Assembly (NCBI GenBank): GCA_046349955.1
Contig: JAXMBI010000008.1
Span: 1-64,000 of the forward strand
Length of the DNA: 64,000 nt
Direction of reading: 5' to 3'
From: JBGAPH01 sp046349955
GTDB taxonomy: Bacteria; Planctomycetota; Planctomycetia; Pirellulales; JBGAPH01
Every line of letters begins with the position of its first letter. Positions within the stretch are counted from its first letter, which is position 1. The translations under genes and the position numbers were made by a program. Of this stretch, positions 18,096 to 26,598 are shown piece by piece. The notes under the pieces are model-generated. The model made no database searches. It was not told the DNA's origin and saw only the letters and a program-made list of their open reading frames with translations.

Positions 18096-18530
18096 ATGGA
18101 ATCGAATTTTATGGGCAGAGTGCTGACACCGGCGCGGATTGAGAATCTGGAGGACCTTTGGGCTGTCAAACGCGGCCTTGTTCAGGAACAAGATGTCCGC
18201 CGTGCCGACGTGCCCGATGCTCTGGTCGACACCGGCGCCACCATGCTGTCCCTGCCCACTCGACTGATCCAGCAACTGGGCCTGACACAGACTTCGACCA
18301 AACGAATCATCAGCGCCACCGGCGCGAGCGAGGCCGCGATTTATGGCACCGTGCGGCTCACGATCCAAGACCGCGAGTTCGTCACCGACGTGATGGAAGT
18401 GCCCGACACCGTGCCGGTGCTGATTGGTCAGCTCCCGCTCGAATACCTCGACTTCGTGGTCGATCCGCGCACCCAACGGTTGATCGGCAACCCCGCCCAC
18501 GGCGGCGAACACGTGCTCGAGCTGTACTAA
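18096..18530 (+). CDS. Retropepsin-like aspartic protease-domain protein between leuC and leuD
   Basis: A 144-residue protein with the single-domain aspartyl protease fold of the retropepsin-like clan: the active-site motif ALVDTGATMLSLP (about 42-54), a second hydrophobic stretch with TVPVLIGQLPLEYLDFVVD (hydrophobic-hydrophobic-Gly), and no signal peptide. Bacterial members usually act as dimers. The ATG has a GAGGA ribosome site and lies 21 bp after leuC. Its place inside the leu locus is recurrent in my memory of planctomycete genomes but unexplained; the substrate is unknown. Confidence 0.8.
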   Translation: MESNFMGRVLTPARIENLEDLWAVKRGLVQEQDVRRADVPDALVDTGATMLSLPTRLIQQLGLTQTSTKRIISATGASEAAIYGTVRLTIQDREFVTDVMEVPDTVPVLIGQLPLEYLDFVVDPRTQRLIGNPAHGGEHVLELY

Positions 18531-18532
18531 CC

Positions 18533-18643
18533 ATTAGCCCCCGGCGAGTCGCCGGGGGGTGTCCGCGGCCGAACGCCAAGTGCCGCAATCAACCGAAATA
18601 CGCAATCCAAGCGGTTGCCCCCCGTGACTCACGGGGGGCTAAT
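18533..18643. repeat. Inverted-repeat element with two G/C hairpins
   Basis: The element is bounded by ATTAGCCCCC and GGGGGGCTAAT. Inside each edge is a perfect palindrome: CCCCCGGCGA-G-TCGCCGGGGG (from 18539) and CCCCCCGTGA-C-TCACGGGGGG (18618-18638). It resembles a short palindromic intergenic element and separates the protease gene from leuD. Confidence 0.75.
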
Positions 18644-18666
18644 AGAGGGACAACGAACCACAACCC

Positions 18667-19263
18667 ATGCAGCCCTTCACCAAACACACCGGCCTCGTCG
18701 CTCCCATGGACCGGGCCAACGTCGACACCGATCAGATCATTCCCAAGCAGTTCCTCAAGCGAATCGAGCGGACCGGCTTTGGTCAGTACCTGTTCTTCGA
18801 CTGGCGGTTCCGCGACGACGGCTCGCCGAACCCCGACTTCGAGCTGAACCGCCCGGAGCTGGCCGGCGCCAGCATCCTGCTCGCGCGGCGGAACTTTGGC
18901 TGCGGCTCGAGCCGCGAGCATGCCCCCTGGGCGTTGCACGACTACGGCATTGTCGTGGTCATCGCCCCCAGCTTCGCCGACATCTTCTACAACAACTGCT
19001 TCAAGAACGGCATGCTGCCGATCCGGCTTTCCGACGCGCAGGTCGAAGACCTGTTCCAGCGGGCGGCCGCGCATCCAAAGTACCAGCTCACCGTCGACCT
19101 CGAGGCCTGCCGCCTCACCGACGGCTACGGTCTCGATCTCCCCATCGAAGTCGAGCCCTTCCGCCGGCACTGCCTGCTGAACGGACTCGACGACATTGGC
19201 CTTACGCTGCAGCACGAAGCCAAGATTTCGCAGTTCGAGCGCAGCCATGGCGTCTGTGCCTGA
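18667..19263 (+). CDS. leuD: 3-isopropylmalate dehydratase small subunit
   Basis: A 198-residue partner of LeuC, with normal length. Family motifs are present: GLVAPMDRANVDTDQIIPKQ at the N terminus, TGFGQYLFFDWR, and the swivelling-domain signature LLARRNFGCGSSREHAPWAL. The C terminus EAKISQFE is the usual binding helix. It completes the leucine-pathway enzyme in the cytoplasm. Confidence 0.96.
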   Translation: MQPFTKHTGLVAPMDRANVDTDQIIPKQFLKRIERTGFGQYLFFDWRFRDDGSPNPDFELNRPELAGASILLARRNFGCGSSREHAPWALHDYGIVVVIAPSFADIFYNNCFKNGMLPIRLSDAQVEDLFQRAAAHPKYQLTVDLEACRLTDGYGLDLPIEVEPFRRHCLLNGLDDIGLTLQHEAKISQFERSHGVCA

Positions 19264-19328
19264 TCGTCGTCAGATCGCCCTGAACCCGCTCGGTCGGCCT
19301 GCCTTCGCCTAACTTCCGAGGAAGTCCC

Positions 19329-20609
19329 ATGCTGGTCCGTTGCAACGGCTGCAAAGCCCTTCACGAGGCAAGTGATGCGGCGTGCCCAGCTTGTGGGCGT
19401 TGCCCGGCCTGCGGCGACCGACGGGTTTCAAGCAAGGACTTGGCCGAACCGTGCGCGGCTTGCCGAGTGGACTACTGTACTTGTTGTGGCCGCTGTGCGA
19501 GTTGCGGGCGGCAAAGGTCATGGGATTTTGCCGACTGCCGGTGCGGGTTCCCCAGTGACCCCGGGCAGATCGCGGTCGTCGAGCGCGAGGCGAGGCTTGC
19601 CACGGTCGGAAACGATCGGCCTTCAGGCGGCTGTACCTTGATTGCGGTTCTGATCGCGTTATTGTGTCTCCTAGCCGCCTCGGCTGACGGGCAGGAGCCC
19701 AAGCTCGAGGTCGTCGTCGAGGGCTTGGTGAATCCGTGGGGCTTGGCGCTGCAAACCCGCCCCGGGCGGTTGCTCGTGGCCAACAGCGGCGCCGGCGAAA
19801 TCGTCGCCATCGACCTGAAATCGAAGCAAGCCCAGCCGATCGTCACCGGGTTTCCCACCGAACTTGCCGGCCCGAACAACGCCTATCGCCTGGGGCCTGT
19901 GGGCCTGGCGCTTTCCGCTCAAAACATGCTGTTGGCTTCGACGCTGGCCCCGGCCGGAACGAGCGCCGTGCGCAGTTACGGCCTGGGCAAGGAATTGGCG
20001 TCCATCGCTTGGGATGTGAACTCCCCGAGCGTGAGGGTTCCCCCGGGGTCGAGCCGGGCCTGGCGGCTTGCACCGACCGCCAGCGGGGCCTTCGCCGCGG
20101 CGACCGACGCGTCGACCGGCTGGATCGAACGCTGGCCGCTGCGGAAACAGGCGACCGCCGAGCGGCTCGTGGCCCCCCCGGCGCTCGGCGGCGGCCAAGG
20201 CGCCTGGGCGTTGACCGCGACGCCGCAAGGGGAGTTGGTCTTGGGACTGGCTGGCAAGACTGAGGATGCGCTCGACAGTCGGGTCCTGTTTTGCGGTGCT
20301 CGCACGGGCCGCACCCTCCTGGCCGCGGCGGTTGAATTGCGCGATCTGATCGATCTGGCCTACAGCCCCAAGACAGGCCGTCTGTATGCGGCCGACTTCT
20401 CGGCCGCAGCACCGGGCGAGGGTGGGATCTTCCGCCTCGACGCCACGGCCGAGGGGGGCGTTAAGCCGGTGCGCGTCGCTACGCTCACCCAGCCGACGGC
20501 GCTCGCAGTCGGAGACGACGGCGCTCTCTATGCAGCTCAACTCACGGGCTCGGTCGACGGCGAAGGCCGTGCTCCGGGGCGCGTCGTGCGCGTTCAGGGA
20601 ACTTGGTAG
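19329..20609 (+). CDS. Zinc-ribbon, transmembrane, beta-propeller-like protein
   Basis: A 426-residue protein with an uncommon order. Residues 1-75 hold about 14 Cys in CxxC pairs (CNGCKAL, CPACGRCPACGDR, CAACRVDYCTCCGRC, CRCG), predicted to form several zinc ribbons. A single hydrophobic helix (about 103-118, TLIAVLIALLCLLAAS) follows, and then about 310 residues with repeated LVVANSGAGEIVAIDL-like and GRLYAADFS-like blades resembling an NHL or gluconolactonase-type propeller, predicted outside the membrane. One continuous frame; the hydrophobic stretch could instead be a signal peptide of a separate gene with a non-ATG start. Confidence 0.65.
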   Translation: MLVRCNGCKALHEASDAACPACGRCPACGDRRVSSKDLAEPCAACRVDYCTCCGRCASCGRQRSWDFADCRCGFPSDPGQIAVVEREARLATVGNDRPSGGCTLIAVLIALLCLLAASADGQEPKLEVVVEGLVNPWGLALQTRPGRLLVANSGAGEIVAIDLKSKQAQPIVTGFPTELAGPNNAYRLGPVGLALSAQNMLLASTLAPAGTSAVRSYGLGKELASIAWDVNSPSVRVPPGSSRAWRLAPTASGAFAAATDASTGWIERWPLRKQATAERLVAPPALGGGQGAWALTATPQGELVLGLAGKTEDALDSRVLFCGARTGRTLLAAAVELRDLIDLAYSPKTGRLYAADFSAAAPGEGGIFRLDATAEGGVKPVRVATLTQPTALAVGDDGALYAAQLTGSVDGEGRAPGRVVRVQGTW

Positions 20610-20909
20610 CCGGCAACTCCTGCTCGCCCCCCGACGAGAGAGTGCCAATTGGCAGAGAACCGGTTTCGCCGGCTTGTTCAGCGCGTTCAGGCGGCGGCGT
20701 CGGCTGCCTTTTCGCGACCCTTTCGATAGCGCCAGGTCGGCCGCGGTTCGCGCGAAGTTTGGGCGGTTTTCGTTGACACTTCGCATGCGTACGGTTAGAC
20801 TTCGGAAAATTGTCGGTATCTTGCGCGGATTGCCCCCTTTCGTCCGCGGGGATCGGCTTCTTCTCTTTGTCCCGTTCCAGTTTGCGTCAGTCCGCGGAGC
20901 AACGGAAGC
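20610..20909. other. 300-bp intergenic region upstream of the lipoprotein/DUF1559 pair
   Basis: No gene is seen. It holds a small palindrome (TGCCAATTGGCA, near 20643) and the promoter listed at 20773-20801. Confidence 0.6.
20773..20801 (+). promoter_or_regulatory. Sigma-70-type promoter
   Basis: TTGACA (-35) and TAGACT (-10) are separated by exactly 17 bp, about 110 bp upstream of the lipoprotein gene. It should drive the 20910-22504 operon. Confidence 0.65.
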
Positions 20910-21383
20910 ATGGATTCTCAGGTCGTGCGGCAATGCATGCGAATCGCGCTGGCGAGCGTGTTGCCGACTGTTGTGATCGCCGTGGGATGCGGCCAGAGCG
21001 CCCCGTTCGCCATCGTGCCCGTCAAGGGGAAGGTAACCTTCGAGGATGGTTCGCTGATCCCTGCGCATCGCTTGCTGGTCAAGTTTCATCCGCAAGTTGA
21101 GGCGATTGATGCGAAGACGCATCCGCGCTACGCCCAGGCGGAGGCCGACCCGAAGACCGGAGAATTCATCGAGGCCACGACTTACAAATGGGGCGATGGC
21201 GTAATTCCCGGAGCGCAGAAGGTGACCGTCGAGGCGCTCAGGAAGGGCGATGCGCCCAACGGCAACGTGGCGCCGCTCTATTCGGACGCGCTCAACACCC
21301 CGTTGACCGCGGAAGTCAAGAATTCGAACGAGCCGTTCGTCTTCAAGGTGCCGAAGCCGAAAAAGGTTGTTCAGGACAAGTAA
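20910..21383 (+). CDS. Exported lipoprotein of the planctomycete DUF1559-operon type
   Basis: A 157-residue protein with a lipoprotein signal (LPTVVIAVGCGQS, lipidated Cys near 27), then a small beta-rich domain starting VKGKVTFEDGSLIPA, the pattern of carboxypeptidase-regulatory-like beta-sandwich domains. It ends in a Lys-rich tail. It lies 71 bp upstream of a DUF1559 gene and shares its promoter. Such pairs are frequent in planctomycetes; the function is unknown, probably envelope structure. Confidence 0.75.
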   Translation: MDSQVVRQCMRIALASVLPTVVIAVGCGQSAPFAIVPVKGKVTFEDGSLIPAHRLLVKFHPQVEAIDAKTHPRYAQAEADPKTGEFIEATTYKWGDGVIPGAQKVTVEALRKGDAPNGNVAPLYSDALNTPLTAEVKNSNEPFVFKVPKPKKVVQDK

Positions 21384-21454
21384 ACGCCGCCCCCATCCCC
21401 GCATACCCTGGCGGCCGACCGCGTTGGCGGCTGCACTTCATCGGAGAGAGGAAC

Positions 21455-22504
21455 ATGCCTTCGAATTTCCGTCGCGCCGCCGGCTTCACGTTGGTCGAGT
21501 TGCTCGTCGTCATCGCCATCATCGGCATCTTGATCGCCTTGCTCTTGCCCGCCGTGCAAAGCGCTCGCGAGGCGGCCCGCCGCACGCAATGCCAGAACAA
21601 CGTCAAGCAGTTGGGCATCGCGCTGCACATGTACCATGACCAGAGTAAGCGGTTCCCGCCCGCCTCGTTCTGGGACAAGAACGACAAGGGCGTCGATCAG
21701 ATCCCTGCGAGCAGCGGCAGCGACTCGAAGGATGGCAACCTGCGGCAGAACTGGATCATCCTGATTCTTCCGTTCATGGAGCAGCAGGCCACCTATCAGG
21801 CGTTCAACTTCCAGAAGTACATCAGCGATCCGGTGAACATTGGTCCGCGCGGCGTAACGATCCCCACGCTGCTCTGCCCGACCGACTCGGGCCAGAACCG
21901 CACCAAGCACATGGGTTCTCAGTTTCGCTATGGCGACGGCTGGGCCCGCGGCAACTACGGCGCCAACGGCAGCCTGCGGCTTCAGACCGACGTGCAGTCC
22001 TGGGGCGACCCCAACGTGACCGGCGTGATGGCGGCCAACCGCTCTCTGAGCATCGGCGAAATCAGCGACGGCACCACCCAAACGATCATGGTCGGCGAAA
22101 CCCGTGCGGGCATCGTCGACATCGATTGCCGCGGCACCTGGGCCATGAGCGGCGGCTGCCCCAGCGCCTTCTATGCCCACGGCAGCAACTACGGCGACGA
22201 CGCCGGCCCGAACCAGAACCGTTCGCTGCTGGCGGACGACCTCCGCGGCTGTCCTCAGGTGCAAGCCGCCGTGGGCGGCGAAGTGGCGCTGGCTCAGGCT
22301 GGCATGTCGTGCTCGCGCGACAATTGGCCCAACTTCCAGCAAACGATGCGCAGCAACCATCCCGGCGGCGTTTTCGTGGGCATGGCCGACGGCAGCGTGC
22401 GGTTCATCAACGACTTCATCGACATTTCGGCCAACGACTACTCCGTTTGGAACCGGCTGAACCTGTCGCAAGACAATCTGCCGATCGACGCTTCGTCCTA
22501 CTAG
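21455..22504 (+). CDS. DUF1559 protein with type IV pilin-like N terminus
   Basis: A 349-residue member of the large planctomycete DUF1559 family. The N terminus AAGFTLVELLVVIAIIGIL is a prepilin peptidase site and hydrophobic helix, followed by LLLPAVQSAREAARR and CQNNVKQLGIALHMYHD. The C-terminal signature HPGGVFVGMADGSVRFI is intact. It is probably processed like a pseudopilin and assembled outside the inner membrane. A strong ribosome site (GGAGAGAGGA) precedes the ATG at 21455. Confidence 0.93.
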   Translation: MPSNFRRAAGFTLVELLVVIAIIGILIALLLPAVQSAREAARRTQCQNNVKQLGIALHMYHDQSKRFPPASFWDKNDKGVDQIPASSGSDSKDGNLRQNWIILILPFMEQQATYQAFNFQKYISDPVNIGPRGVTIPTLLCPTDSGQNRTKHMGSQFRYGDGWARGNYGANGSLRLQTDVQSWGDPNVTGVMAANRSLSIGEISDGTTQTIMVGETRAGIVDIDCRGTWAMSGGCPSAFYAHGSNYGDDAGPNQNRSLLADDLRGCPQVQAAVGGEVALAQAGMSCSRDNWPNFQQTMRSNHPGGVFVGMADGSVRFINDFIDISANDYSVWNRLNLSQDNLPIDASSY

Positions 22505-22531
22505 CGAGTCGTCCGGCGCCGAGCCTTCTTC

Positions 22532-22569
22532 GGGCCGCTCCGCAACACTTGTGCGGAGCGGCCCTTTTT
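22532..22569 (+). terminator. Rho-independent terminator
   Basis: A 13-bp perfect stem (GGGCCGCTCCGCA / TGCGGAGCGGCCC) with a short loop is followed by TTTTTG, 28 bp after the DUF1559 stop. It also lies at the end of the convergent gene at 22580. Confidence 0.85.
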
Positions 22570-22579
22570 GTTGCGCAGG

Positions 22580-23008
22580 CTACCCCTCAACCCGCAGGCT
22601 TTGCACCATCGCCGCGAACACCGGCGCGATCCGGGCGTACTCGCGGTCCTCGGCTTGCCAAAAGACGACATAAGCCGCGTGCGGCCCGCGGAAGCTCTGC
22701 ACCACAGCAGTGTTCGTAAGATCCAGGCAGTAGAAGTTCATCTCGAAGCCTTCGGCCTCGTGGCCGGCGATCACGCTGAACTCCGGTTCGGCGTCGAGCT
22801 GTTCGTAGACCTCGCGCATGGCGGTCACCGCCGCCGCGGCCAGGTTGGCAGGCTCCTCGTCGTGCGGATGCACGGTCACCGACCAAAAGCCTCCTTCGGG
22901 GCTGTAGACCGTGACCGAGGCGCGCGTCTCCTGAGACTCTCCCTCGTCAATCACCCAGTTGTCGGGATACTGAAACTGGAGGCCGATTTTGTCGTAGAGG
23001 CCTGGCAT
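22580..23008 (-). CDS. Hypothetical PsbP/DcrB-like protein
   Basis: A 142-residue soluble protein. Its opening (YDKIGLQFQYPDNWVIDEGE) and alternating strand pattern (SVTVYSPEGGFWSVTVHP) resemble the DUF1795/PsbP-like fold, and the closing APVFAAMVQSLRVEG matches the usual terminal helix. No signal peptide or catalytic motif is seen. Fold assignment is by pattern only; the function is unknown. Confidence 0.7.
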   Translation of the reverse strand: MPGLYDKIGLQFQYPDNWVIDEGESQETRASVTVYSPEGGFWSVTVHPHDEEPANLAAAAVTAMREVYEQLDAEPEFSVIAGHEAEGFEMNFYCLDLTNTAVVQSFRGPHAAYVVFWQAEDREYARIAPVFAAMVQSLRVEG

Positions 23009-23147
23009 AAGCAGTCAGATCGAGGAACCGAGGTGGCAAGTAAATCACGGCTGGCAAACGAGCGCCTTCAAGCCCCATTTAGTATCGCCCGCGCCGCTCG
23101 CTTTGGCCATTGCACCGTAGCGCCGGTGGACGACAAGAGGCGCCCGG

Positions 23148-24665
23148 CTAGACGTCGTCCTCAGGCAGATCGCCGGCGAACTGGTCCTCGTCGCCCAACT
23201 CTTGTCGCAGTCGCGCGAGTTCGGCCTTCAGCCGGGCAACCGTCTCTTGCTGAACTGGGTCGTCGTAGAGATTGTGCAGTTCCTGGGGATCGGCCGTCAG
23301 GTCGTAGAACTCCCACTGATCCTTGGTCCAAAAGTAGATCAGCTTGTGTGTTTCCGTCCGTACGCCATAATGGGCGCGGGTGTTGTGGTGCCCGGGGTCG
23401 TGGTAGTAGCGGTAGTACATACTGGTGCGCCAATCGGCCGGGCGCTCGCCGCCGAACAGCGGCGCCAAGCTCCGCCCCTGCACGTCCGGAGGAATCGGCA
23501 GGCCGGCCAACTCGAGGAACGTGGGCGCGAAGTCGGCGTTGATCGCCAGGGCGTCCTGCACCGTGCCGGCGCGGATGCCGGCGGGCCAGCGCATCAAGAG
23601 CGGCATCCGCAGCGAGGGCTCGTACATGAACCGCTTGTCATACATGCCCAGGTCTCCCAGGAAGAAGCCCTGGTCGCTCGTGTAGACCACGAGCGTGTTC
23701 TCGCGGAGTCCGTGGGCGTCGAGCCAGGCGACGAGCCGTCCTACGTTGTCGTCGACCGCTTGCACGCAGGCCAGGTAGTCCTGCATGTAGCGCTGGTACT
23801 TCCACCGCACGAGCTCGTCGCCGACTAGGTTCGTCTTCTTGCCATCGCGTTCGATCTCGACCTCGGCGGGAACCTTGCCCAACCAGCGGGCCCGTTCGGC
23901 GGGCGAAAGGCCGGCCGGCGGCGTGAGCTTCAGGTCGTGCCGCGTGAGGTCGCGGGCCACCGTTTGCCGGTTCTCGCGGATCGCGTCGGTCTTGCCGGCG
24001 TGATCGGCGAACAGCGTGCTGGGTTCCGGAATCGTTCGCCCAGCGAATTGGGCGCGATGCCGGTCGTCGGGCTCCCAAGCACGATGCGGCGCCTTGTGAT
24101 GACACATCAGGAAGAACGGACGGTCCTGCGGCCGTTGCTCGAGGAATTCGATCGACAGGTCGGTGATGATGTCGGTGACGTAGCCCGAAATCTGTCGCCG
24201 TCCCTTGGCTTCGAGGAACTGGGGGTCGTAGTAGTCCCCCTGCCCCGGCAGGATCGTCCAGCGGTCGAAGCCGGTCGGATCGCTCCCCAGGTGCCACTTG
24301 CCGATCATGCCGGTCCAGTAGCCCGCCTCGTGCAGCGCCTTGGCCACGGTCGGCTGCGAGCCGTCGAAGCGGTTGAACACCGGCACGCCGTTGCGGTGGC
24401 TGTATTTGCCGGTCAAGATCGTCGCCCGGCTCGGCGTGCAGATCGAGTTCGTCACGAAGCAGCGCTCGAAGCGCAGCCCTTCGGCAGCCAGCCGATCGAG
24501 GTGCGGCGTTTCGTTCACCCGGCTGCCATAACAGCTCAAGGCATGGGCCGCGTGGTCATCGGACATGATGAACACGATGTTTGGCCGTGGGGCGTCGGCC
24601 GCCACGGCCGGGAGCGCAGCACCAAGCACCGCGGCGAACACCGACGAAACTCGCATCAGCGACAT
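23148..24665 (-). CDS. Secreted type I sulfatase
   Basis: A 505-residue arylsulfatase-family enzyme with a signal peptide (ending AVAADAP). The metal-binding FIMSDDH and formylglycine motif ICTPSRATILTG are present (the Cys in CTPSR is oxidised by a sulfatase-maturing enzyme not encoded nearby). Other family marks: GMIGKWHLG, TSDQGFFLGDLGMYDKR, and a C-terminal DLTADPQELHNLYDDP. It removes sulfate esters, probably from sulfated polysaccharides, outside the cytoplasm. Confidence 0.95.
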   Translation of the reverse strand: MSLMRVSSVFAAVLGAALPAVAADAPRPNIVFIMSDDHAAHALSCYGSRVNETPHLDRLAAEGLRFERCFVTNSICTPSRATILTGKYSHRNGVPVFNRFDGSQPTVAKALHEAGYWTGMIGKWHLGSDPTGFDRWTILPGQGDYYDPQFLEAKGRRQISGYVTDIITDLSIEFLEQRPQDRPFFLMCHHKAPHRAWEPDDRHRAQFAGRTIPEPSTLFADHAGKTDAIRENRQTVARDLTRHDLKLTPPAGLSPAERARWLGKVPAEVEIERDGKKTNLVGDELVRWKYQRYMQDYLACVQAVDDNVGRLVAWLDAHGLRENTLVVYTSDQGFFLGDLGMYDKRFMYEPSLRMPLLMRWPAGIRAGTVQDALAINADFAPTFLELAGLPIPPDVQGRSLAPLFGGERPADWRTSMYYRYYHDPGHHNTRAHYGVRTETHKLIYFWTKDQWEFYDLTADPQELHNLYDDPVQQETVARLKAELARLRQELGDEDQFAGDLPEDDV

Positions 24666-24772
24666 AGGACCCGCCAGGAAGACGCCCAGGCACGCAGTCC
24701 GGCGACAAACGGGCCGCCGGCGACTCCCTGGTTATCGAAGCTCGGGCGGCCGCAATCAAGCGGCCCCCGGGC

Positions 24773-26524
24773 CTAAACGCCGGCCAACTGCGGTTCGGCC
24801 GATTGCAGCGCGGTGGCCGGTTCGGCCGCGAAGCCGGAGCAGCCCAGGTCGCAGAGACCGCGCAAGTGCCGCTCGAGCGCCGGCAGATCGACCGGCTGGC
24901 TGCGGAAGCCCACGTAGCCGTCGGGACGCACCAGGTACAGGCATTCGTGCCGTGCACCATAACGAGTGTGCGCCAAGGCCTGAGTGTCGTAGAGCACGCG
25001 GCCCGGCATGGGTTTGCCAAGACCGGGGCGAATCAGTGTGGCGTTGATCAGCCCCGCGCCGGCCGAGTTGACCTGCTGTACGAAGCTCTCGAGCTGCGCG
25101 AGCCGCTTGCGCTGCGGCGCGAGGCCGGCGAACAGCAGCAACTGGTGCCGCAGATCCTTGCGCCACTCCTGGAAGAGCCGCCGCGAGTCTCCGGCGGCCC
25201 GGCACAGACCCTCGGCATCAGGCGCGCGGTCGCCAGGGTGGGGGCCGGCGGCGAACTCCAGGCAGTCCTTCAACCGGGGATGCGGCGCGGCGTCGGAGCT
25301 CGGCAGCAGCCATTCGTGTAAGCTCTGCACGTGCTCGCCGCAGATCGGGCTCTTGCGGTAACGGATCTCGATCTCGCTCATCTCGCTGGCGATCTTTTCA
25401 CGCACGAACTCGAACTTGCCGAGCACCGTCATGGCCGCGCGGCGGAAGACGCTCGCCGCGGCGCCCTGATTCATCAGGGCATGCGTGGCCCGCTCCGTGG
25501 CATGCACCAGTTCCTCCGCATTCGGGCGGCGCTCCGCGTCGTAGCTGTCGAGCAGCCGCTGGCTGCCGCGGTTGCGCACGGCCAGGGCGAGCTTCCAGCT
25601 CAGGTTCACGGCGTCTTGCATGCCGGTGTTCATGCCTTGGCCGCCGGCCGGGCTGTGGATGTGGGCAGCGTCGCCGGCCAAAAACACGCGGCCCTCGCGG
25701 AACCGCTCGACGACGCGCGAGCTGATGCGGAAGATGTTCAGCCACAGGGGATCATGCGGTTGCATGTCGGCCGGGCCTTGCTCGGCGCACATCTTGGTCA
25801 ACAGTTCGATCGTGGCGTTTTGCGGGGGGATCAGATCGTCCGGCAAACGGCTGACCACGCGCCAACGGCTGCCGGTGATGGGGAAGGCGGCCAGGAAGCC
25901 GCGCTTCCCGGTGTACACGCGCACTTCGTCGTGCGGCCAGTCGCAGCCCAAGTGAACGTCGGCCAGCAGGAAGTTGCCGGGGAAGGCCTCGCCGGCGAAG
26001 TTGAGTCCGAGTTGCTTGCGGACCGTGCTGTGCGCGCCGTCGCAGCCGAGAACGTACTGGGCGCGACAGATCTCCTCGCCGCCGTCTGCGCGGCGGAGCG
26101 TGCAGTTGACGCCGGCCGGGTCTTGCTCGAGGGCCGTGAGCTCAGTTAGGCGATCGACCGACACGCCTTGACCGGTAACGAACTGGCCGAGCAGCCGTTC
26201 GGTGCGATTCTGCTCGAGCAGCAGCACGCAGGGATAGGGGCTCTCGAGGTGCGAGAACTCGAAGTGAATCTTCTCCTGCCCATCCAAGAAAATGCGCCCC
26301 GCTTGCCCGAGCACTCCTTCGGCCAGGAACGGCTCGACCAGGCCCAGCCGATCGAGCAACTCGATGGTGCGGGCTTGAATGCCCAGGGCGCGGCTCTCGG
26401 TCACGGCCTGAGCATTCTTGTCGATCACGCGGCAGGCGACGCCCAACTGCGAAAGCGCGGCGGCGGCGGTGAGGCCCACAGGTCCCGCGCCAACAATGAG
26501 CACTGCCGTTTCGGTGGTCGCCAT
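24773..26524 (-). CDS. FAD-dependent aromatic monooxygenase (PheA/TfdB family)
   Basis: A 583-residue flavoprotein hydroxylase. The N-terminal Rossmann motif is VLIVGAGPVGLTAAAALSQL. The DG motif occurs as GCDGAHSTVRKQLG and the second FAD motif as VFLAGDAAHIHSPAGGQGMN, continuing into QDAVNLSWKLALAVR. The C-terminal region with RPDGYVGFRSQP matches the thioredoxin-like domain of phenol hydroxylase relatives. It likely hydroxylates an aromatic or polyketide-like substrate with NAD(P)H and oxygen. The ATG at 26524 directly precedes the FAD motif. No pathway genes are adjacent. Confidence 0.88.
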   Translation of the reverse strand: MATTETAVLIVGAGPVGLTAAAALSQLGVACRVIDKNAQAVTESRALGIQARTIELLDRLGLVEPFLAEGVLGQAGRIFLDGQEKIHFEFSHLESPYPCVLLLEQNRTERLLGQFVTGQGVSVDRLTELTALEQDPAGVNCTLRRADGGEEICRAQYVLGCDGAHSTVRKQLGLNFAGEAFPGNFLLADVHLGCDWPHDEVRVYTGKRGFLAAFPITGSRWRVVSRLPDDLIPPQNATIELLTKMCAEQGPADMQPHDPLWLNIFRISSRVVERFREGRVFLAGDAAHIHSPAGGQGMNTGMQDAVNLSWKLALAVRNRGSQRLLDSYDAERRPNAEELVHATERATHALMNQGAAASVFRRAAMTVLGKFEFVREKIASEMSEIEIRYRKSPICGEHVQSLHEWLLPSSDAAPHPRLKDCLEFAAGPHPGDRAPDAEGLCRAAGDSRRLFQEWRKDLRHQLLLFAGLAPQRKRLAQLESFVQQVNSAGAGLINATLIRPGLGKPMPGRVLYDTQALAHTRYGARHECLYLVRPDGYVGFRSQPVDLPALERHLRGLCDLGCSGFAAEPATALQSAEPQLAGV

Positions 26525-26598
26525 GGTTTCGCTTCTCGCTTTCGAGGAAGGAGCCGCCCGCGCAATGTCGGACTGCCAAAGGGGGAATTGCAATTCGG

